From Rhipicephalus microplus (Eukaryota > Arthropoda > Arachnida > Ixodida > Ixodidae), in the NCBI RefSeq assembly GCF_043290135.1, contig NC_134701.1, positions 31,275,501-31,339,500 of the forward strand: DNA of 64,000 nucleotides. Reading direction: 5' to 3'. Under the pieces are notes generated by a model. It did no database searches, had not been told where the DNA came from, and saw nothing but the letters and a program-made list of their open reading frames with translations. Every line of letters begins with the position of its first letter. The stretch's first letter is position 1. Shown here piece by piece: positions 1 to 10,068 of this stretch. A program made the position numbers and the translations under genes.

Positions 1-490
1 CGTAGACTGCGCTCCCGCTCGTAGTAACCTGATCGCGCATCCGCTTACTGCTCGTAACTAAAGCGTGGTTATATCTCAAGTGATTATCCAGCCATGAACA
101 CATCACGAAGTGGTGATTTTCGAGAGTCATGTCCTCGCAACGCACAAGCAGCAGACGATCTCCCGGAGCTCGCTTGTTGTTAAAGGGAGGAGCCAGCTGA
201 GGCGGGAAAGTTAAACACGGAGAATTGCTCTTTCCGATGAGCCCAAGAAGCCGGCTCCCGGCCCAAGCATCGCGAAGCTAAACTTTTTTGAAAAACGCCG
301 TTTTCTCGCCATTTCCAAAAAAATTTTCCCTACCTAGGTGGGTGAAACTAATTTTCCGAAGCACTTCTGCGCGGTTTTCAGTGTAGATATTTTGGAACCA
401 GATAGAAAAAGGGTTCCAGAAACTGAAAACTTGAGTTTCAAAAAATCGATTTTTTTGCCATTTTTCGCGATCCCAAAGCCGCATTCCCCC
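1..490 (-). mobile_element. 5' end of a TTAA-target (Kolobok/Mutator-like) transposon, cut by window edge
   Basis: Read on the minus strand, a transposon terminus starts beside the TTAA at 491-494 with GGGGGAATGCGGCTTTGGG. It continues with A/T-rich subterminal sequence that resembles the left end of the intact element at 13686 (GGGGGCACACGGGTCTTTGGGG). Further in, the untranslated region has similar wording ('cccgcc..ctggctcct'). No transposase coding sequence is visible before the window edge. The assignment rests on terminus similarity and the TTAA flank, so the inner boundary is inferred. Confidence 0.55.
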
Positions 491-494
491 TTAA

Positions 495-670
495 GCAATA
501 AGGGGTGATGTTATCTTAGGAACAAGAGTTACAGAAAAAGTCATTATATTTGAAATCGGCAGAAAAAACTGAATCAGCTTGTGAAGTTTGATCAAAGTTG
601 CTAAAAGTAATAATTGATTGATATGTGGGGTTTAACTGCTAAAAGTAATAAAAAATGTCTGAGTGTCCCC
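495..670 (+). mobile_element. 3' terminal remnant of a TTAA-target transposon
   Basis: This stretch lies between TTAA at 491-494 and TTAA at 671-674. Its right part (about 550-670) resembles the 3' subterminal region of the element ending at 16675: 'tttgaaatc.gc..aaaaaactgaa.aagct', and a terminus ending gtgtcccc against the TTAA. It is interrupted by a tiny SINE insertion at 613-636. No coding sequence is present. Confidence 0.45.
613..636 (-). repeat. 24-bp stub of the tick SINE with perfect 14-bp target duplication
   Basis: The 24 bases match the tail-proximal end of the SINE seen in full at 2361-2524. They are flanked by perfect copies of TGCTAAAAGTAATA at 599-612 and 637-650. This is an extremely 5'-truncated retroposition event. 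Confidence 0.8.
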
Positions 671-674
671 TTAA

Positions 675-795
675 ATTACATATAGTATGTATAATTAAAG
701 GGGCATTAAAACACACCAAGAAAAGAGAGATTATGGTTTCACGATACTTAAATTTATGTAGCAAACTCGAAAATTTGCATAAACCAATGCAAATA
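675..795. other. Unassigned spacer
   Basis: A/T-rich sequence between the TTAA remnant and the Tigger element. I see no gene or repeat in it. Confidence 0.4.
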
Positions 796-2213
796 CAGTG
801 AACTCTCTTTAAGAAGAACTAGAAGGGACCATGAAGAATTGTTCGTCGTATCAGATGTTCGTCTTATCAGAAGCACCCTCGAAAAAAGAATTGGCTACAT
901 ACCCAGCTGCATGGAACTATCATAGATCAAAACAAAGTATCAAGTACACTTACAGTGAAAGAAAAAGACACAAAAATTAACTTGCGGGAGTAACCTGATA
1001 GGCAACTGCGTTCAAGTGCTCTTGCTCGGCTTGATCCAGTCCATAATGGAGGTCTGTCGCTGTTGTGCGCATCGGCGAGCAGCCACAAATGACGCCATAT
1101 CTCCTAGCGATTTCAAAAACACTTCAGTTCCTTCATGCTGCTCAAAATAGTTCCTTAACGAACTAATGTAGAGATCTGCAGCATCATTTCCCACTGGCGC
1201 AGGCATCTTAGTCATCCTCCGACGTCACCTCCGAAGGAACCTCTAGAACCTCATCAATCAATGTGTCCAATGTGTCCTCCCTTCATCGACAGCGACATCG
1301 ACAGCACATCTTCATCAACAGTGACATAACTGCCTATGTCCACGACGAGTCCTTTATTACTTAGCGAGGCAACGAGGCTAACCTCTTCGTCGTCTTCGCA
1401 ACTGTCCTGCGCCGAGCACTCGGGCACCACAAAACCAGCATGACGGAATGAATTTATTATAGTCATGTCAGTCACCTGGCTCCAGGCATTTGTGAAGAGG
1501 TGAAGTGCTGTCAGCAGGTCCACTGTGTACTGTTTGTCGCTCTCCATGCACCGTAACATTTTCTGCAGAAGAGATCAGCGATAGTGCCTTTTCAGGCTGC
1601 TGATCACCCCCTGGTCCATTGGCTGGAGCTTGGCTGTGGTGTTAGCAAGCAAGGCAGGAGAGGGAGAACATCCACGTGGAGGCTGTGGCTGTATGACGTG
1701 AGCTCACATGTTCCCGCTGAGAAACGGCATTGGTCATGAAAGCTGCTCTCTTCGCGAATAGGGAGTCTCGGTCGTCATTTTGTTTTTTTACTTTTTCCCC
1801 TGCTTGCTTCTTCGCGACCGATGGCCGATCTCAAAACTCTCGCTCTCTCATTTTCTTGTTTGCTTTGCCGCTCGCTCTGCGGGTCAAAGTGCGGGTGATG
1901 CCGCGGGCCATTCTTTTGTCGCTGCCTCCCTCCCTCCGCCGTGGGGCGAATTCGCTTCGCGCCGTTGCTGCTTTTGTATTTTCTTTCCCTCCGGCCGTGG
2001 GAATGCCCCCCCCCCCCCCCCAGATTGCCATAATTCCTCTGTAGAGTCGCCTCAGTCTCCCAGTCTCCATGAAAGTGTTCGTCTTAACAGAAGAGCAGGT
2101 TCAAGGCTGTTCGTCTTAAGCGAATTTTTTTTGCATTGGGTTTATGAAAAACCAAACAAACATTCTCACGTTGTTCGGCATAAGCGAGAATTCGTCTGAG
2201 CGAGAGTTCACTG
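796..2213 (-). mobile_element. Deleted Tigger/pogo element (1.4 kb) with TA target duplication
   Basis: The left end CAGTGAACTCTC (796-807) is the inverted complement of the right end GAGAGTTCACTG (2202-2213). Both ends are flanked by TA (794-795 and 2214-2215), the hallmark duplication of the Tc1/mariner/pogo superfamily. The subterminal regions also pair, with repeated 'agacgaac'-type words. Inside is only the C-terminal part of a transposase (about 1012-1645) and a C/G-rich segment with a run of C at about 1996-2018, so this is an internally deleted copy. Confidence 0.8.
1012..1645 (-). pseudogene. Tigger-type transposase, C-terminal fragment
   Basis: The minus strand encodes, in pieces, the region after the second catalytic aspartate of a Tigger/pogo DDE transposase. 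It reads 'LQPMDQGVISSLKRHYR', then a stop, then 'SLLQKMLRCMESDK', then a helical segment with 'SFRHAGFVVPE', the usual 'NCFRHAGF' block of the family. A second reading frame carries the acidic C-terminal tail ending 'SIMDWIKPSKST'. The N-terminal helix-turn-helix, CENP-B-type domain and DNA-binding half are absent. The broken frames and missing catalytic half make it non-functional. Confidence 0.75.
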
Positions 2214-2360
2214 TACCATTAATTTGCTTAAAACAAGCAACAGGGGCTGCGGCAGCTGTCACAAATATCGCCACCATCGTGATTCGTCGAAGCTCCATGA
2301 CATTGTTAGGAAGGTGAACAGTTATGCTCGCCGGCAGGCAATGCTGGTTTTATCTATTGA

Positions 2361-2524
2361 TTGATTGATATGTGGGGTTTAACGTCCCAAAACCACCATA
2401 TGATTATGAGAGACGCCGTAGTAGAGGGCTCCGGAAATTTTGACCACCTGGGGTTCTTTAACGTGCACCCAAATCTGAGCACACGGGCCTACAACATTTC
2501 CGCCTCCATCGGAAATGCAGCCGC
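2361..2524 (-). repeat. Full-length tick SINE (~164 bp) with 15-bp target duplication
   Basis: This repeat is flanked by GGTTTTATCTATTGA at 2346-2360 and 2525-2539. Its sense strand is probably minus, because the low-coordinate side carries a (TCAA/ATCA)n tail and truncated relatives keep that side. Other copies are at 613, 21919, 23542 and 43785. I recognise the sequence as a very common element in hard-tick DNA but cannot name the family with certainty. I do not see convincing A and B box promoter motifs. Confidence 0.8.
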
Positions 2525-2539
2525 GGTTTTATCTATTGA

Positions 2540-3081
2540 AATCGGGTAGTTGCTAGCATGGTGAATTGTAAAAGTCGTAACGAGTTCACTGTACACCTGT
2601 ACATGTTTGAGCCTGTCCCCAATGTAGAACGATGACCGAAGACGACGTCAGCGCTGATGATGCAACACAGAAAAGAGTCCCAACCAGAACTCAGTCACTC
2701 GCCAACACAAGACTGGTATACGTATAAGATGCATGTCAGTGCTTAATTTCACTGTAGTAAAACGATACAAATGATACATTGAATCATAGATATTACATGA
2801 GATAAACAGCAGTATCGGCAGTTGCTTTTTGTCGCGTATTGACACGGTCGGCACTACGCGCGGAAACAACAGCTGTTTCTGGATTTTACTGATCGGAGCG
2901 CAGTGTTGTTGATGCAGTCAGTATTGCCCTTCTTAGCAGGCAACAAGCATGCGATGAGTCAGTGTGCTACTACTGCGCGACTATACACACAGCTGCCCAA
3001 GCCCTGTTACGCAAACAGTTCGGACTACGATTATGCTTCATGCCGTGGCATTCAGCAGTGATCAAATGTTACGGTAGCAAC
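2540..3081. other. Unassigned region with a second Tigger-like terminus
   Basis: No gene is recognised. At about 2583-2594 the sequence gagttcactg followed by TA resembles the right terminus of the Tigger element at 2213. It may be the end of an older related element whose left half is lost or which was rearranged. The rest, to 3081, may be the displaced 5' region of the Tigger-C element whose coding region starts at 4182. Confidence 0.35.
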
Positions 3082-3083
3082 TA

Positions 3084-4180
3084 CCGTAATTACTCAAATC
3101 TAACGCGCACCTTTTTGCCGGTTAAGCGAGTTCATAAATCGCAGGCGCGTTAGAATCGAGTACGAAAAAAATTAATACGGTCATTCTATTGCCATCGGCA
3201 TTCCAAAATGGCCGCCCCCTACATGCGTCGGCATGGCACGTCGGCCATTTCTGCCTATGTGTTTCCCATGTGCGGCACTTCGTACCTGTGCTGAGTAGTT
3301 CGTCATCTTGGTGTGCATTAGCATCGACAGCATGGAAGGGCCGACTCCAAAAACTTGCCGAGTGCACCACGATGCCGCTTTTAAAAGAAAAGTCAACTCG
3401 TGTGCCGAAACTGACGTGAATCAGGCTGCATCGTGGTCGTTCGGAGTTCCCGTAACGCGCATGCGGGACTGGCGGAAACAAAAACAGAATATTGTCGCCA
3501 GCACAGATTCACGCAAAGGCTTCAGTGGACCACAGCAGGGTCGGTTTCCGCAAATTGAAGAGCTGCTCGGCGAGTATGTGAGCAGTGAGCGGCACAGCGG
3601 CCCGTGACGACAGAACTGCTCCAAGTGCGGGCTATGCAATTAGTCTTAGAAAAATGTCTAATGCGGAGCCAGTTTAAAGCGAGCAGGTGCTGGCTAACTA
3701 ACTTTGTGAAGAGGAAAAGCTTTTCCTTCTGAAGGCGAACGGGCATATGCCAAATGTTGCCGGAGGAGTACGAAGAAAAGCTTCAGTTTTCAGAGGTTCG
3801 TCCTAAACTTGCGGCACAACAACGGCTCCCTGCTTGGGCAAATCGGGAATGCCGATCAGACTCCTCTTTACTTCGACATACCCGGCACCACAACTGTCAA
3901 GTAAAAGAGGGCGAAGCAAGTTCGCGTGCCGACATCGGGCCACGGTACAACTAGAGTGACGGCAATGCTCCATTGCACGTCAGATAGGCACAAGCTTCCC
4001 CAGTACCTCATATTTAAACGGAAAACGCTCCCGAAAGGAGTCTTTTTCCTGAGTGGTGTGATCGTGTGGGCAAACGAGTAAAATGGGTGCGCGTTGCAAT
4101 CGATGTCTTACTTTTTTTTTTCGTCGTGGAAACCGGGTGCGCGTTACAATCGAAGGTGCGGTAGAATCGAGTAAATACGG
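3084..4180 (+). mobile_element. Tigger-A element, copy 1 (1.1 kb, internally deleted)
   Basis: The termini are CCGTAATTACTC at 3084 and its complement GAGTAAATACGG ending at 4180, with TA on both sides (3082-3083 and 4181-4182). Near-terminal words 'aacgcgcacc' and 'gggtgcgcgtt' are inverted as well. It contains an N-terminal transposase fragment. Its right boundary touches the ATG of the next transposase (4182), so the TA duplication is the first part of that start-codon context. Confidence 0.75.
3332..4080 (+). pseudogene. Tigger-A transposase remnant (N-terminal DNA-binding half)
   Basis: The start 'MEGPTPKT.RVHHDA.FKRKV' is followed by 'SFGVPVTRMRDWRKQKQNIV', a pogo-type helix-turn-helix. 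A CENP-B-like second domain follows, with 'FPQIEELLGEYV' and 'VTTELLQVRAMQL'. The reading frame breaks near 3600 and again downstream, and the catalytic core is deleted. Comparison with copy 2 (12363-13586) shows the missing part is the DDE domain. It is non-functional. Confidence 0.75.
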
Positions 4181-4181
4181 T

Positions 4182-5930
4182 ATGCCGCCCCCAACAAAGC
4201 GGAAGTTCATCACGCTGGAAGATAAGGCTGCAATTATCAGCGAGGTGGAAAAGGGCAGAAAAAAATTGACATCGCCGAACGATTCGGCGTTGCTTGCAGC
4301 TCATCCACGATTCTCAAGAACAAGACCTCCATTCTTGGTGTACTTGAAAGCGGCGCATGTGCAAGAAATAAAACTGTGACGGCTGCAGCGTTCCCGGACG
4401 TGGAAAAGGCGGTGTTCGCGTGGTTTTGTGAACAACGTGCCAACAAGGTGCCTTTATCTGGCAAGATCCTGCAGCAGAGGACGCTGGACTTCGCTTGTAT
4501 GCTCAGCCACGACAACTGAGGAGAGTCCCGGCTGGCTGAGCCGTTTCAAAGCTCGCCATGACATCGTTGCTAAATCATCTCCGGGGAGGCAGCAGCCGTC
4601 GACTTGGCGATGTCGTCGTGACTGCTGAGCAACAAAAAACTGCTCGGCCAGTACAAGCCTTAGGATGTATATAATGCCAATGAAACGGCATTGTTTTATG
4701 AAATGCTGCCATCCAAAACCTTGGACTTTAAAGGCCAGAAATGCCACAGTGGAAAGCACAGCAAGCGGCGTGTGACAATTTTATTGTGCGCCAACATGAA
4801 TGGCACAGATAAACGGCCACTGCTCGTTATTTTATTGGCAGGAGCAAGAAGCCCCGCTGTTTCAAGGGGAATCGCAGGCTGCCGGTCAGTTACACCACAA
4901 ACTTGAAGTCGTGGATGATGCGTGCTATTTTTAGCAGCTCGCTCCAGTCTTTCGATGCCAACATGCGGAAGGCAAACAGGTCAGTCTGCTTTCTTCTTGA
5001 CAACTGTAGCGCCCATCACGCCGACGTGCAGCTCGGAAATGTGCGCCTCGTGTTTTTCCCACCAAACTGCACTTCGGTGCTGCAGCCTCTCGATCACGGA
5101 GTTATTCGCAGCGTGAAGTGTGCTTACAGAGAGAGGCTGATTCAGCGTTTGCTGCTGATTATAGATATGATGCACCCGACTATGCTTCTTGACAACTGTA
5201 GCACCCATCACGTCGACGTGCAGCTCGGAAATGTGCGCCTCGTGTTTTTCCCACCAAACTGCACTTTGGTGCTGCAGCCTCTCAATCAGGGAGTTATTCG
5301 CAGCGTGAAGTGTGCTTACAGAGAGAGGCTGATTCAGCGTTTGCTGCTGAATATACATATGAAGCACCCGACTGATGTGGACTTATTCATGGCGCTAAAG
5401 ATGATCGCCGCCGCATAGATTGCGACGAGTCCAGCCGTGATAACGAATTGCTCCACACACGCCGGCCTTGTCACTCCGCAGGCATCATGCACACTAATCC
5501 AGCCGAACCAAAAGAAGGTTCGCCTGTAGGCGCATTTAATGACAATATTGGTAACAGCACAGTGCTGCCGTCACTGACCAGTGCATGAGGCGAACTTTGT
5601 GTCGTGGCAAACGAGATTCCCAATGGCCTCAGCGTCCATGAGTTCGTTTGCGCGGACGAAGGCGTCGTCGTGCACGAAGAAGTGACTGATGAAGCCATCG
5701 TCAGTAGCGTGTGCGAGGCGGCCGATCCCGATGAGCAACGACTGGAGCAGCCAGAGAAAACAACAAGTCCGCAGGATGTGCTGAACGCCTTCGACACAAT
5801 TCGTACGTTTTTCGGCGAGCACAACGACGACGTGGCGACGGACTATTTTTTACAGTGTGAGTCGAGAGGCATGAAATCGCTGCAATGTAAGGCCCACCAA
5901 TGTAAACTTACTGACTTTTGGAAGTGAAAT
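4182..5930 (+). pseudogene. Tigger-C (pogo-like) transposase, frameshifted, with duplicated catalytic segment
   Basis: It begins 'MPPPTKRKFITLEDKAAIIS', the usual Tigger N-terminal helix-turn-helix, followed after frameshifts (first near 4260) by a CENP-B-type domain ('AVFAWFCEQRANKVPLSG'). The DDE core contains 'NANETALFYEMLPSKT' and 'LLDNCSAHHADV', where the Asp is the second catalytic residue, plus 'LVFFPPNCTSVLQPLDHGVI'. The C-terminal part runs to 'CKLTDFWK' and the stop near 5927. At least four frame breaks and stops are visible, so it is dead. The most unusual feature is an in-frame repeat of the segment around the catalytic Asp (4993-5376). The 3' region of this element was later split by the LTR retrotransposon at 6046. 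Confidence 0.8.
4993..5376 (+). repeat. Two-copy 192-bp tandem duplication inside Tigger-C transposase
   Basis: Copy 1 is at 4993-5184 and copy 2 at 5185-5376. The offset of 192 bases is exactly 64 codons, so the frame continues. Each copy encodes LLDNCS(A/T)HH through RLLL(I/N)I, including the catalytic Asp. The copies differ by a handful of substitutions. Confidence 0.85.
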
Positions 5931-6045
5931 GTTTTTTCCTAAATGTCACGTCTTTTTTGCTGCATTCTCGCACCAACGAAATTCCCGCAAGAGCAAAATT
6001 TTGTGCTTTCCCTGCTGATTTCGTTATTGCGGGTTTCAACTATAT

Positions 6046-6244
6046 TGTCACCAATCTTGTCTCACTCAAGGAAACCTTCCGCAGAACTGCTCGTCAAGCT
6101 AGGACAAAAAGAAAAACTGCTCCAACCCAACCTCTTCGTCCTCTTCCACACGAAAACCACGCGAATTCATGCGGCATTAAAAAGCGGCTCAATCCCAACC
6201 TCTTCGTCCTCTTCCACACGAAAACCACGCGAATTCATGCGGCA
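6046..6244 (-). repeat. 3' LTR (199 bp)
   Basis: It starts TGTCACCAATC at 6046 and ends GCGGCA at 6244 on the plus strand. It appears base-for-base identical to the LTR at 11483-11681. It contains an internal direct repeat of about 60 bp ('cccaacctcttcgtcctctt...'). Confidence 0.9.
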
Positions 6245-6246
6245 TT

Positions 6247-6261
6247 AGTCCCCCCTTTTAA
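6247..6261 (-). other. Polypurine tract of the LTR retrotransposon
   Basis: The minus strand reads AAAAGGGGGGACTAA immediately before the 3' LTR. This is the expected plus-strand primer position. Confidence 0.7.
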
Positions 6262-6490
6262 AAAGCATCGACTCGATGCTTCTAAATAAAAAGAAGAAGA
6301 AAAAAAAAACCCATAATTAGAACACGCGTTGACGCAGAGAATGACAAAGTGAGTGCCAGGGAAAACAAAGAGGGCGCACAAGCACTTGGACCATGCGCGA
6401 ACACAACAGCACCAGTGGGAGAGTCAAGAAAAAGAAAAACACCACATGAGATCACTGTCACGTTTGCGAAGTAACTCGCAAGCACAGAGA

Positions 6491-9400
6491 CTATTGTGTG
6501 TAGTACGGCTTGAGTCGTACGACATGCACAGTTTCGGGCTGATGTTGTCGACGTGACGACACTGTGCCGTCCGGAAGTACTTCGTATGTAAGGTCACTCA
6601 CACGTCGGATAACCTTGTATGGTCCGAAATAACGGCTCAGAAGCTTTTCAGACAAGCCTGGTCGTCGGACAGGAGTCCACACCCACACTCGTTCACCCGG
6701 GTGGTATGCGACGTTTCGACGGCGAAGGTTGTAACGTCGTGCATCTGCGTCTTGTTGGTGACCGATGTTCACGCGAGCCAGTTGACGAGCCTCTTCGGCG
6801 TACTGCGTGTATTGCTCGGCTTCTGGAGAAAGAGCATCGCTATTATCGTACGGCAGCATAGCGTCAAGCATCGTTTGTACGTTGCGTCCATAAACAAGGT
6901 GGAAAGGTGAAAATCGGGTTGTTTCCTGCATTGCCGTATTGTATGCGAACGTGACGTATGGGAGGATATCGTCCCAGGTTTTGTGCTGCACGTCCACGTA
7001 CATTGACAGCATGTCCGCTATGGTCTTGTTGAGCCTTTCCGTCAGTCCATTACTTTGTGGGTGGTAAGCCGTTGTTTTTCGGTGACTCGTGCAGCTCAGT
7101 CTGAAAATGTCCTCTAGCATTTGTGCCGTAAACGATGTTCCTCTATCCGTAATCACACATGACGGCGCGCCGTGCCGGAGGACGATGTGCTGCACGAAGA
7201 ACTTCGCCACTTCAGACGCCGTGCCGCGGGGTAATGCCTTTGTCTCAGCATACCGGGTCAAGTAATCGGTTGCCACTATAATCCATTTGTTACCAGTGGC
7301 CGACAAAGGGAAGGGTCCTAGAAGGTCCATTCCCACGAGGTCGAAAGGTGTCCGTGGTGGTGTAATAGGGTGGAGAAGGCCCGCAGGTTTCACGGGTGGC
7401 GTCTTGCGACGCTGGCACTCGCGGCAGCCTTGCACGTAGCGGTGTACACTGGTCGAAAGTCGTGGCCAATAGTACTGCTGGCGCACTCTGGCGAGAGTCC
7501 GCGAGTAGCCCAAGTGTCCCGACGTGGGCTCGTCATGGCACGCGAGGAGGATGTCATCCCGCATGTCGGCTGGTACAACGAGGAGGAAGGCTTTGTTGCT
7601 ACCTCGAGCATTTTTCTTGTAAAGAATGCCCCTCCTTAGACAAAAGGATGACAATTCGCGAGCGATGCGCCGAGGAGTGTGAGAATTTCGGCCTTCTAAA
7701 GAATCAATAATAGGGCGCAATTCCTGATCGGCTCTCTGTCTAGACATAAAGTCAGAATCACTGAGGGCTCCGAGAAAACCATCAGCATATTCCGAGTCCA
7801 TATCAGGATGTCCCACGGGTGCTCGAGAAAGTGCGTCGGCATCTTCGTGCTTGCGCCCAGACCTATACACAATCATGATGTCAAACTCTTGCAAGCGCAA
7901 ACTCCACCGAGCGAGACGACCAGACGGGTCACGGAGATTGGCCAGCCAACACAGCGAATGGTGATCGGTCACCACCTTGAAGGGACGGCCGTAGAGGTAA
8001 GGTCGAAACTTTGCCGTTGCCCACACGACTGCGAGGCATTCCTTCTCTGAAGTGGAGTAGTTGGCCTCGGCTCGAGAGAGAGTACGACTGGCGTAAGCTA
8101 TGACATGTTCTACGCCGTTGTGCCGTTGTACAAGGACAGCGCCAAGTCCGACGTTGCTTGCATCCGTGTGAACTTCGGTATCAGCGTCCTCATCAAAATG
8201 CGCAAGAACAGGTGCCTCTTGCATTCGCTGCCGTAACTCTGTGAAAGCTGCTTCTTGCTCTGTAGTCCAGGCAAACGGTACATCATCTCGGGTGAGTCGC
8301 GTGAGCGGTTCGGCTATCGTCGAGAAGTTGGTAATGAATCGGCGATAATAAGCACACAAGCCGAGAAAACGCCGTACCGCTTTTTTGTCTGACGGCACAG
8401 GAAAGGTGGCGACTGCTGCAGTTTTTTCTGGGTCAGGCCGCACTCCATCCGCACTCACAACATGTCCCAGAAATTTCAGCTCATCGTAGCCGAAATGGCA
8501 CTTCTGGGGTTTTAGCGTGAGTTCGGCCGAACGAATAGCTTCCAGAACCATTCTTAGACGCTTCAGATGTTCTTCGAAACTCTCGGCAAAGATGACCACA
8601 TCATCAAGGTATACAAGGCAGCTTTGCCACTTCAAGCCAGCGAGGACGGTATCCATCATTCGCTGGAATGTTGCGGGAGCTGAACAGAGGCCGAAAGGAA
8701 GAACTCTGAATTCATAAAGCCCATCGGGAGTTACAAACGCTGTCTTCTCTCTGTCTCGCTCATCGACCTCTATCTGCCAATAGCCGCTCTTCAAATCTAT
8801 CGATGAAAAATACTTCGCGTGTCGTAGCCTGTCGAGAGAATCATCAACCCGTGGAAGCGGGTAGACGTCTTTTTTGGTGACGCTATTGAGTTTCCTGTAG
8901 TCAACACAGAATCGCAGCGTTCCGTCTTTCTTCTTTACTAGAACGACTGGCGAGGACCACGGGCTGCTCGACGGTTGTATCACCCAGTCGTCAAGCATCT
9001 CCTTTACCTGCGTCTGTATAGTCTCGCGTTCTTTAGCCGAAACACGGTAAGGTTGCTGGCGGATTGGGCGAACATCATCGTCGGTAATAATTCGGTGCTT
9101 TATGAGGGGTGTTTGACCGACTCTAGATGAAGAGGCGAAGCAAGATTTAAATTCCTTCAGCAGGGTATGCAGTGCGGCCTTCTTCTCGTCCGAAAGCTTC
9201 GAACTGACGTCGATGTGGTCCAGAAACTTATCTCCATCAACCATTTCCTCGGATGCGAAGCACTCGGTGACATCCGCTACACGGTCTCCGAAGGCCACGG
9301 TGGTGCCGCGGAAAAGATGTCGGTGCTCGAAGTTAAAATTTGTGACGAGTATCTGCGACCGTCCGTCACGCACACGCAGAATGCTTCGCACTGCACACAC

Positions 9401-10060
9401 ACCTTGAAGCAGTAAAAGGGATACGTTGCTCTCGGCGACCACGTCACCGTCTTGGAGGTCTTCACAGGTGACTTCTACGAAAGCAGTCGCTCGGGGAGGC
9501 AACGTCACGCTTTCGTCGGCAACACGCAGCGCAGGTCTACGACAGCTATCAGCGCCTCGATCGGTTGCAAGTTGCGTCGAGAAAGTCACCATTCGCTCGC
9601 GGAGATTTATGATCGCGCCATTCTCTCGAAGGAAGTCCATTCCAAGGATGAGCTGACGAGAACAGTCGCGTAGTACGAGGCAGGTTACCACAAACGTTGA
9701 CCCGCGTATTTCCACTCTTGCGGTACAGCGACCCAATGGAGTAATAACGTGGCCTCCAGCAGTGCGAATACGCGTCCCATTCCAAGGTGTCATCACTTTC
9801 TTAAGACTGGTTGCCAATTTTCCGCTCATAATAGAATAATCTGCACCTGTGTCCACCAATGCGCTGACCTGAAGACCGTCTATCAGCACGGGAATGTCGA
9901 GTGAGACTCGGCCACTGGGTTCAGACGCACAATCCGGCATTTCTCTCGCACTGCACTCAGACGTCAATTCAATGTCTGCAGCGTTTTGTGGAAGCGTCGA
10001 TAGGAGGTCTTCCGCACTTTTAGTCCCAGCGACCTCGCCCCCGAAGGTCGCTGCCTTCAG
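6491..10060 (-). CDS. pol: Pol polyprotein of Ty3/gypsy-type retrotransposon (PR-RT-RH-IN)
   Basis: This is an uninterrupted reading frame of about 1,190 codons. In order it shows an aspartic protease (ALVDTGADYSIMSG near 9860), reverse transcriptase with 'VDYRKLNSVT', 'LPFGLCSAPATFQRMMD' and the active site 'YLDDVVIF' (near 8600), and RNase H ('EVHTDASNVGLGAVL'). Integrase follows with the zinc motif (H..H..'CRECQRRK'), catalytic blocks 'VGMDLLGPF', 'VITDRGTSF' and 'HPQSNGLTERLN', and a GPY/F-like tail ('SRYFGPYKVI'). There is no Met at its natural beginning. The frame is open back across the gag stop codon and is -1 relative to gag, so it is probably made as a Gag-Pol fusion by -1 frameshifting. 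No inactivating mutation is seen. Confidence 0.92.
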   Translation of the reverse strand: MKAATFGGEVAGTKSAEDLLSTLPQNAADIELTSECSAREMPDCASEPSGRVSLDIPVLIDGLQVSALVDTGADYSIMSGKLATSLKKVMTPWNGTRIRTAGGHVITPLGRCTARVEIRGSTFVVTCLVLRDCSRQLILGMDFLRENGAIINLRERMVTFSTQLATDRGADSCRRPALRVADESVTLPPRATAFVEVTCEDLQDGDVVAESNVSLLLLQGVCAVRSILRVRDGRSQILVTNFNFEHRHLFRGTTVAFGDRVADVTECFASEEMVDGDKFLDHIDVSSKLSDEKKAALHTLLKEFKSCFASSSRVGQTPLIKHRIITDDDVRPIRQQPYRVSAKERETIQTQVKEMLDDWVIQPSSSPWSSPVVLVKKKDGTLRFCVDYRKLNSVTKKDVYPLPRVDDSLDRLRHAKYFSSIDLKSGYWQIEVDERDREKTAFVTPDGLYEFRVLPFGLCSAPATFQRMMDTVLAGLKWQSCLVYLDDVVIFAESFEEHLKRLRMVLEAIRSAELTLKPQKCHFGYDELKFLGHVVSADGVRPDPEKTAAVATFPVPSDKKAVRRFLGLCAYYRRFITNFSTIAEPLTRLTRDDVPFAWTTEQEAAFTELRQRMQEAPVLAHFDEDADTEVHTDASNVGLGAVLVQRHNGVEHVIAYASRTLSRAEANYSTSEKECLAVVWATAKFRPYLYGRPFKVVTDHHSLCWLANLRDPSGRLARWSLRLQEFDIMIVYRSGRKHEDADALSRAPVGHPDMDSEYADGFLGALSDSDFMSRQRADQELRPIIDSLEGRNSHTPRRIARELSSFCLRRGILYKKNARGSNKAFLLVVPADMRDDILLACHDEPTSGHLGYSRTLARVRQQYYWPRLSTSVHRYVQGCRECQRRKTPPVKPAGLLHPITPPRTPFDLVGMDLLGPFPLSATGNKWIIVATDYLTRYAETKALPRGTASEVAKFFVQHIVLRHGAPSCVITDRGTSFTAQMLEDIFRLSCTSHRKTTAYHPQSNGLTERLNKTIADMLSMYVDVQHKTWDDILPYVTFAYNTAMQETTRFSPFHLVYGRNVQTMLDAMLPYDNSDALSPEAEQYTQYAEEARQLARVNIGHQQDADARRYNLRRRNVAYHPGERVWVWTPVRRPGLSEKLLSRYFGPYKVIRRVSDLTYEVLPDGTVSSRRQHQPETVHVVRLKPYYTQ

Positions 10061-10068
10061 TTTTCCCG
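10057..10068 (-). promoter_or_regulatory. Candidate -1 ribosomal frameshift site at gag/pol junction
   Basis: The gag frame ends CGG GAA AAC TGA. Slipping back one base at GAA-AAC places ribosomes in the pol frame (..GGA AAA CTG AAG), which is open from upstream. AAC-to-AAA re-pairing in the A site is typical of -1 sites, but the heptamer is not the classic X XXY YYZ form. Confidence 0.4.

Noticed and set aside
1730..2200. Overlapping open frames on both strands in the C/G-rich segment
   Set aside because: They stem from low-complexity composition and a C-run inside a deleted Tigger element.
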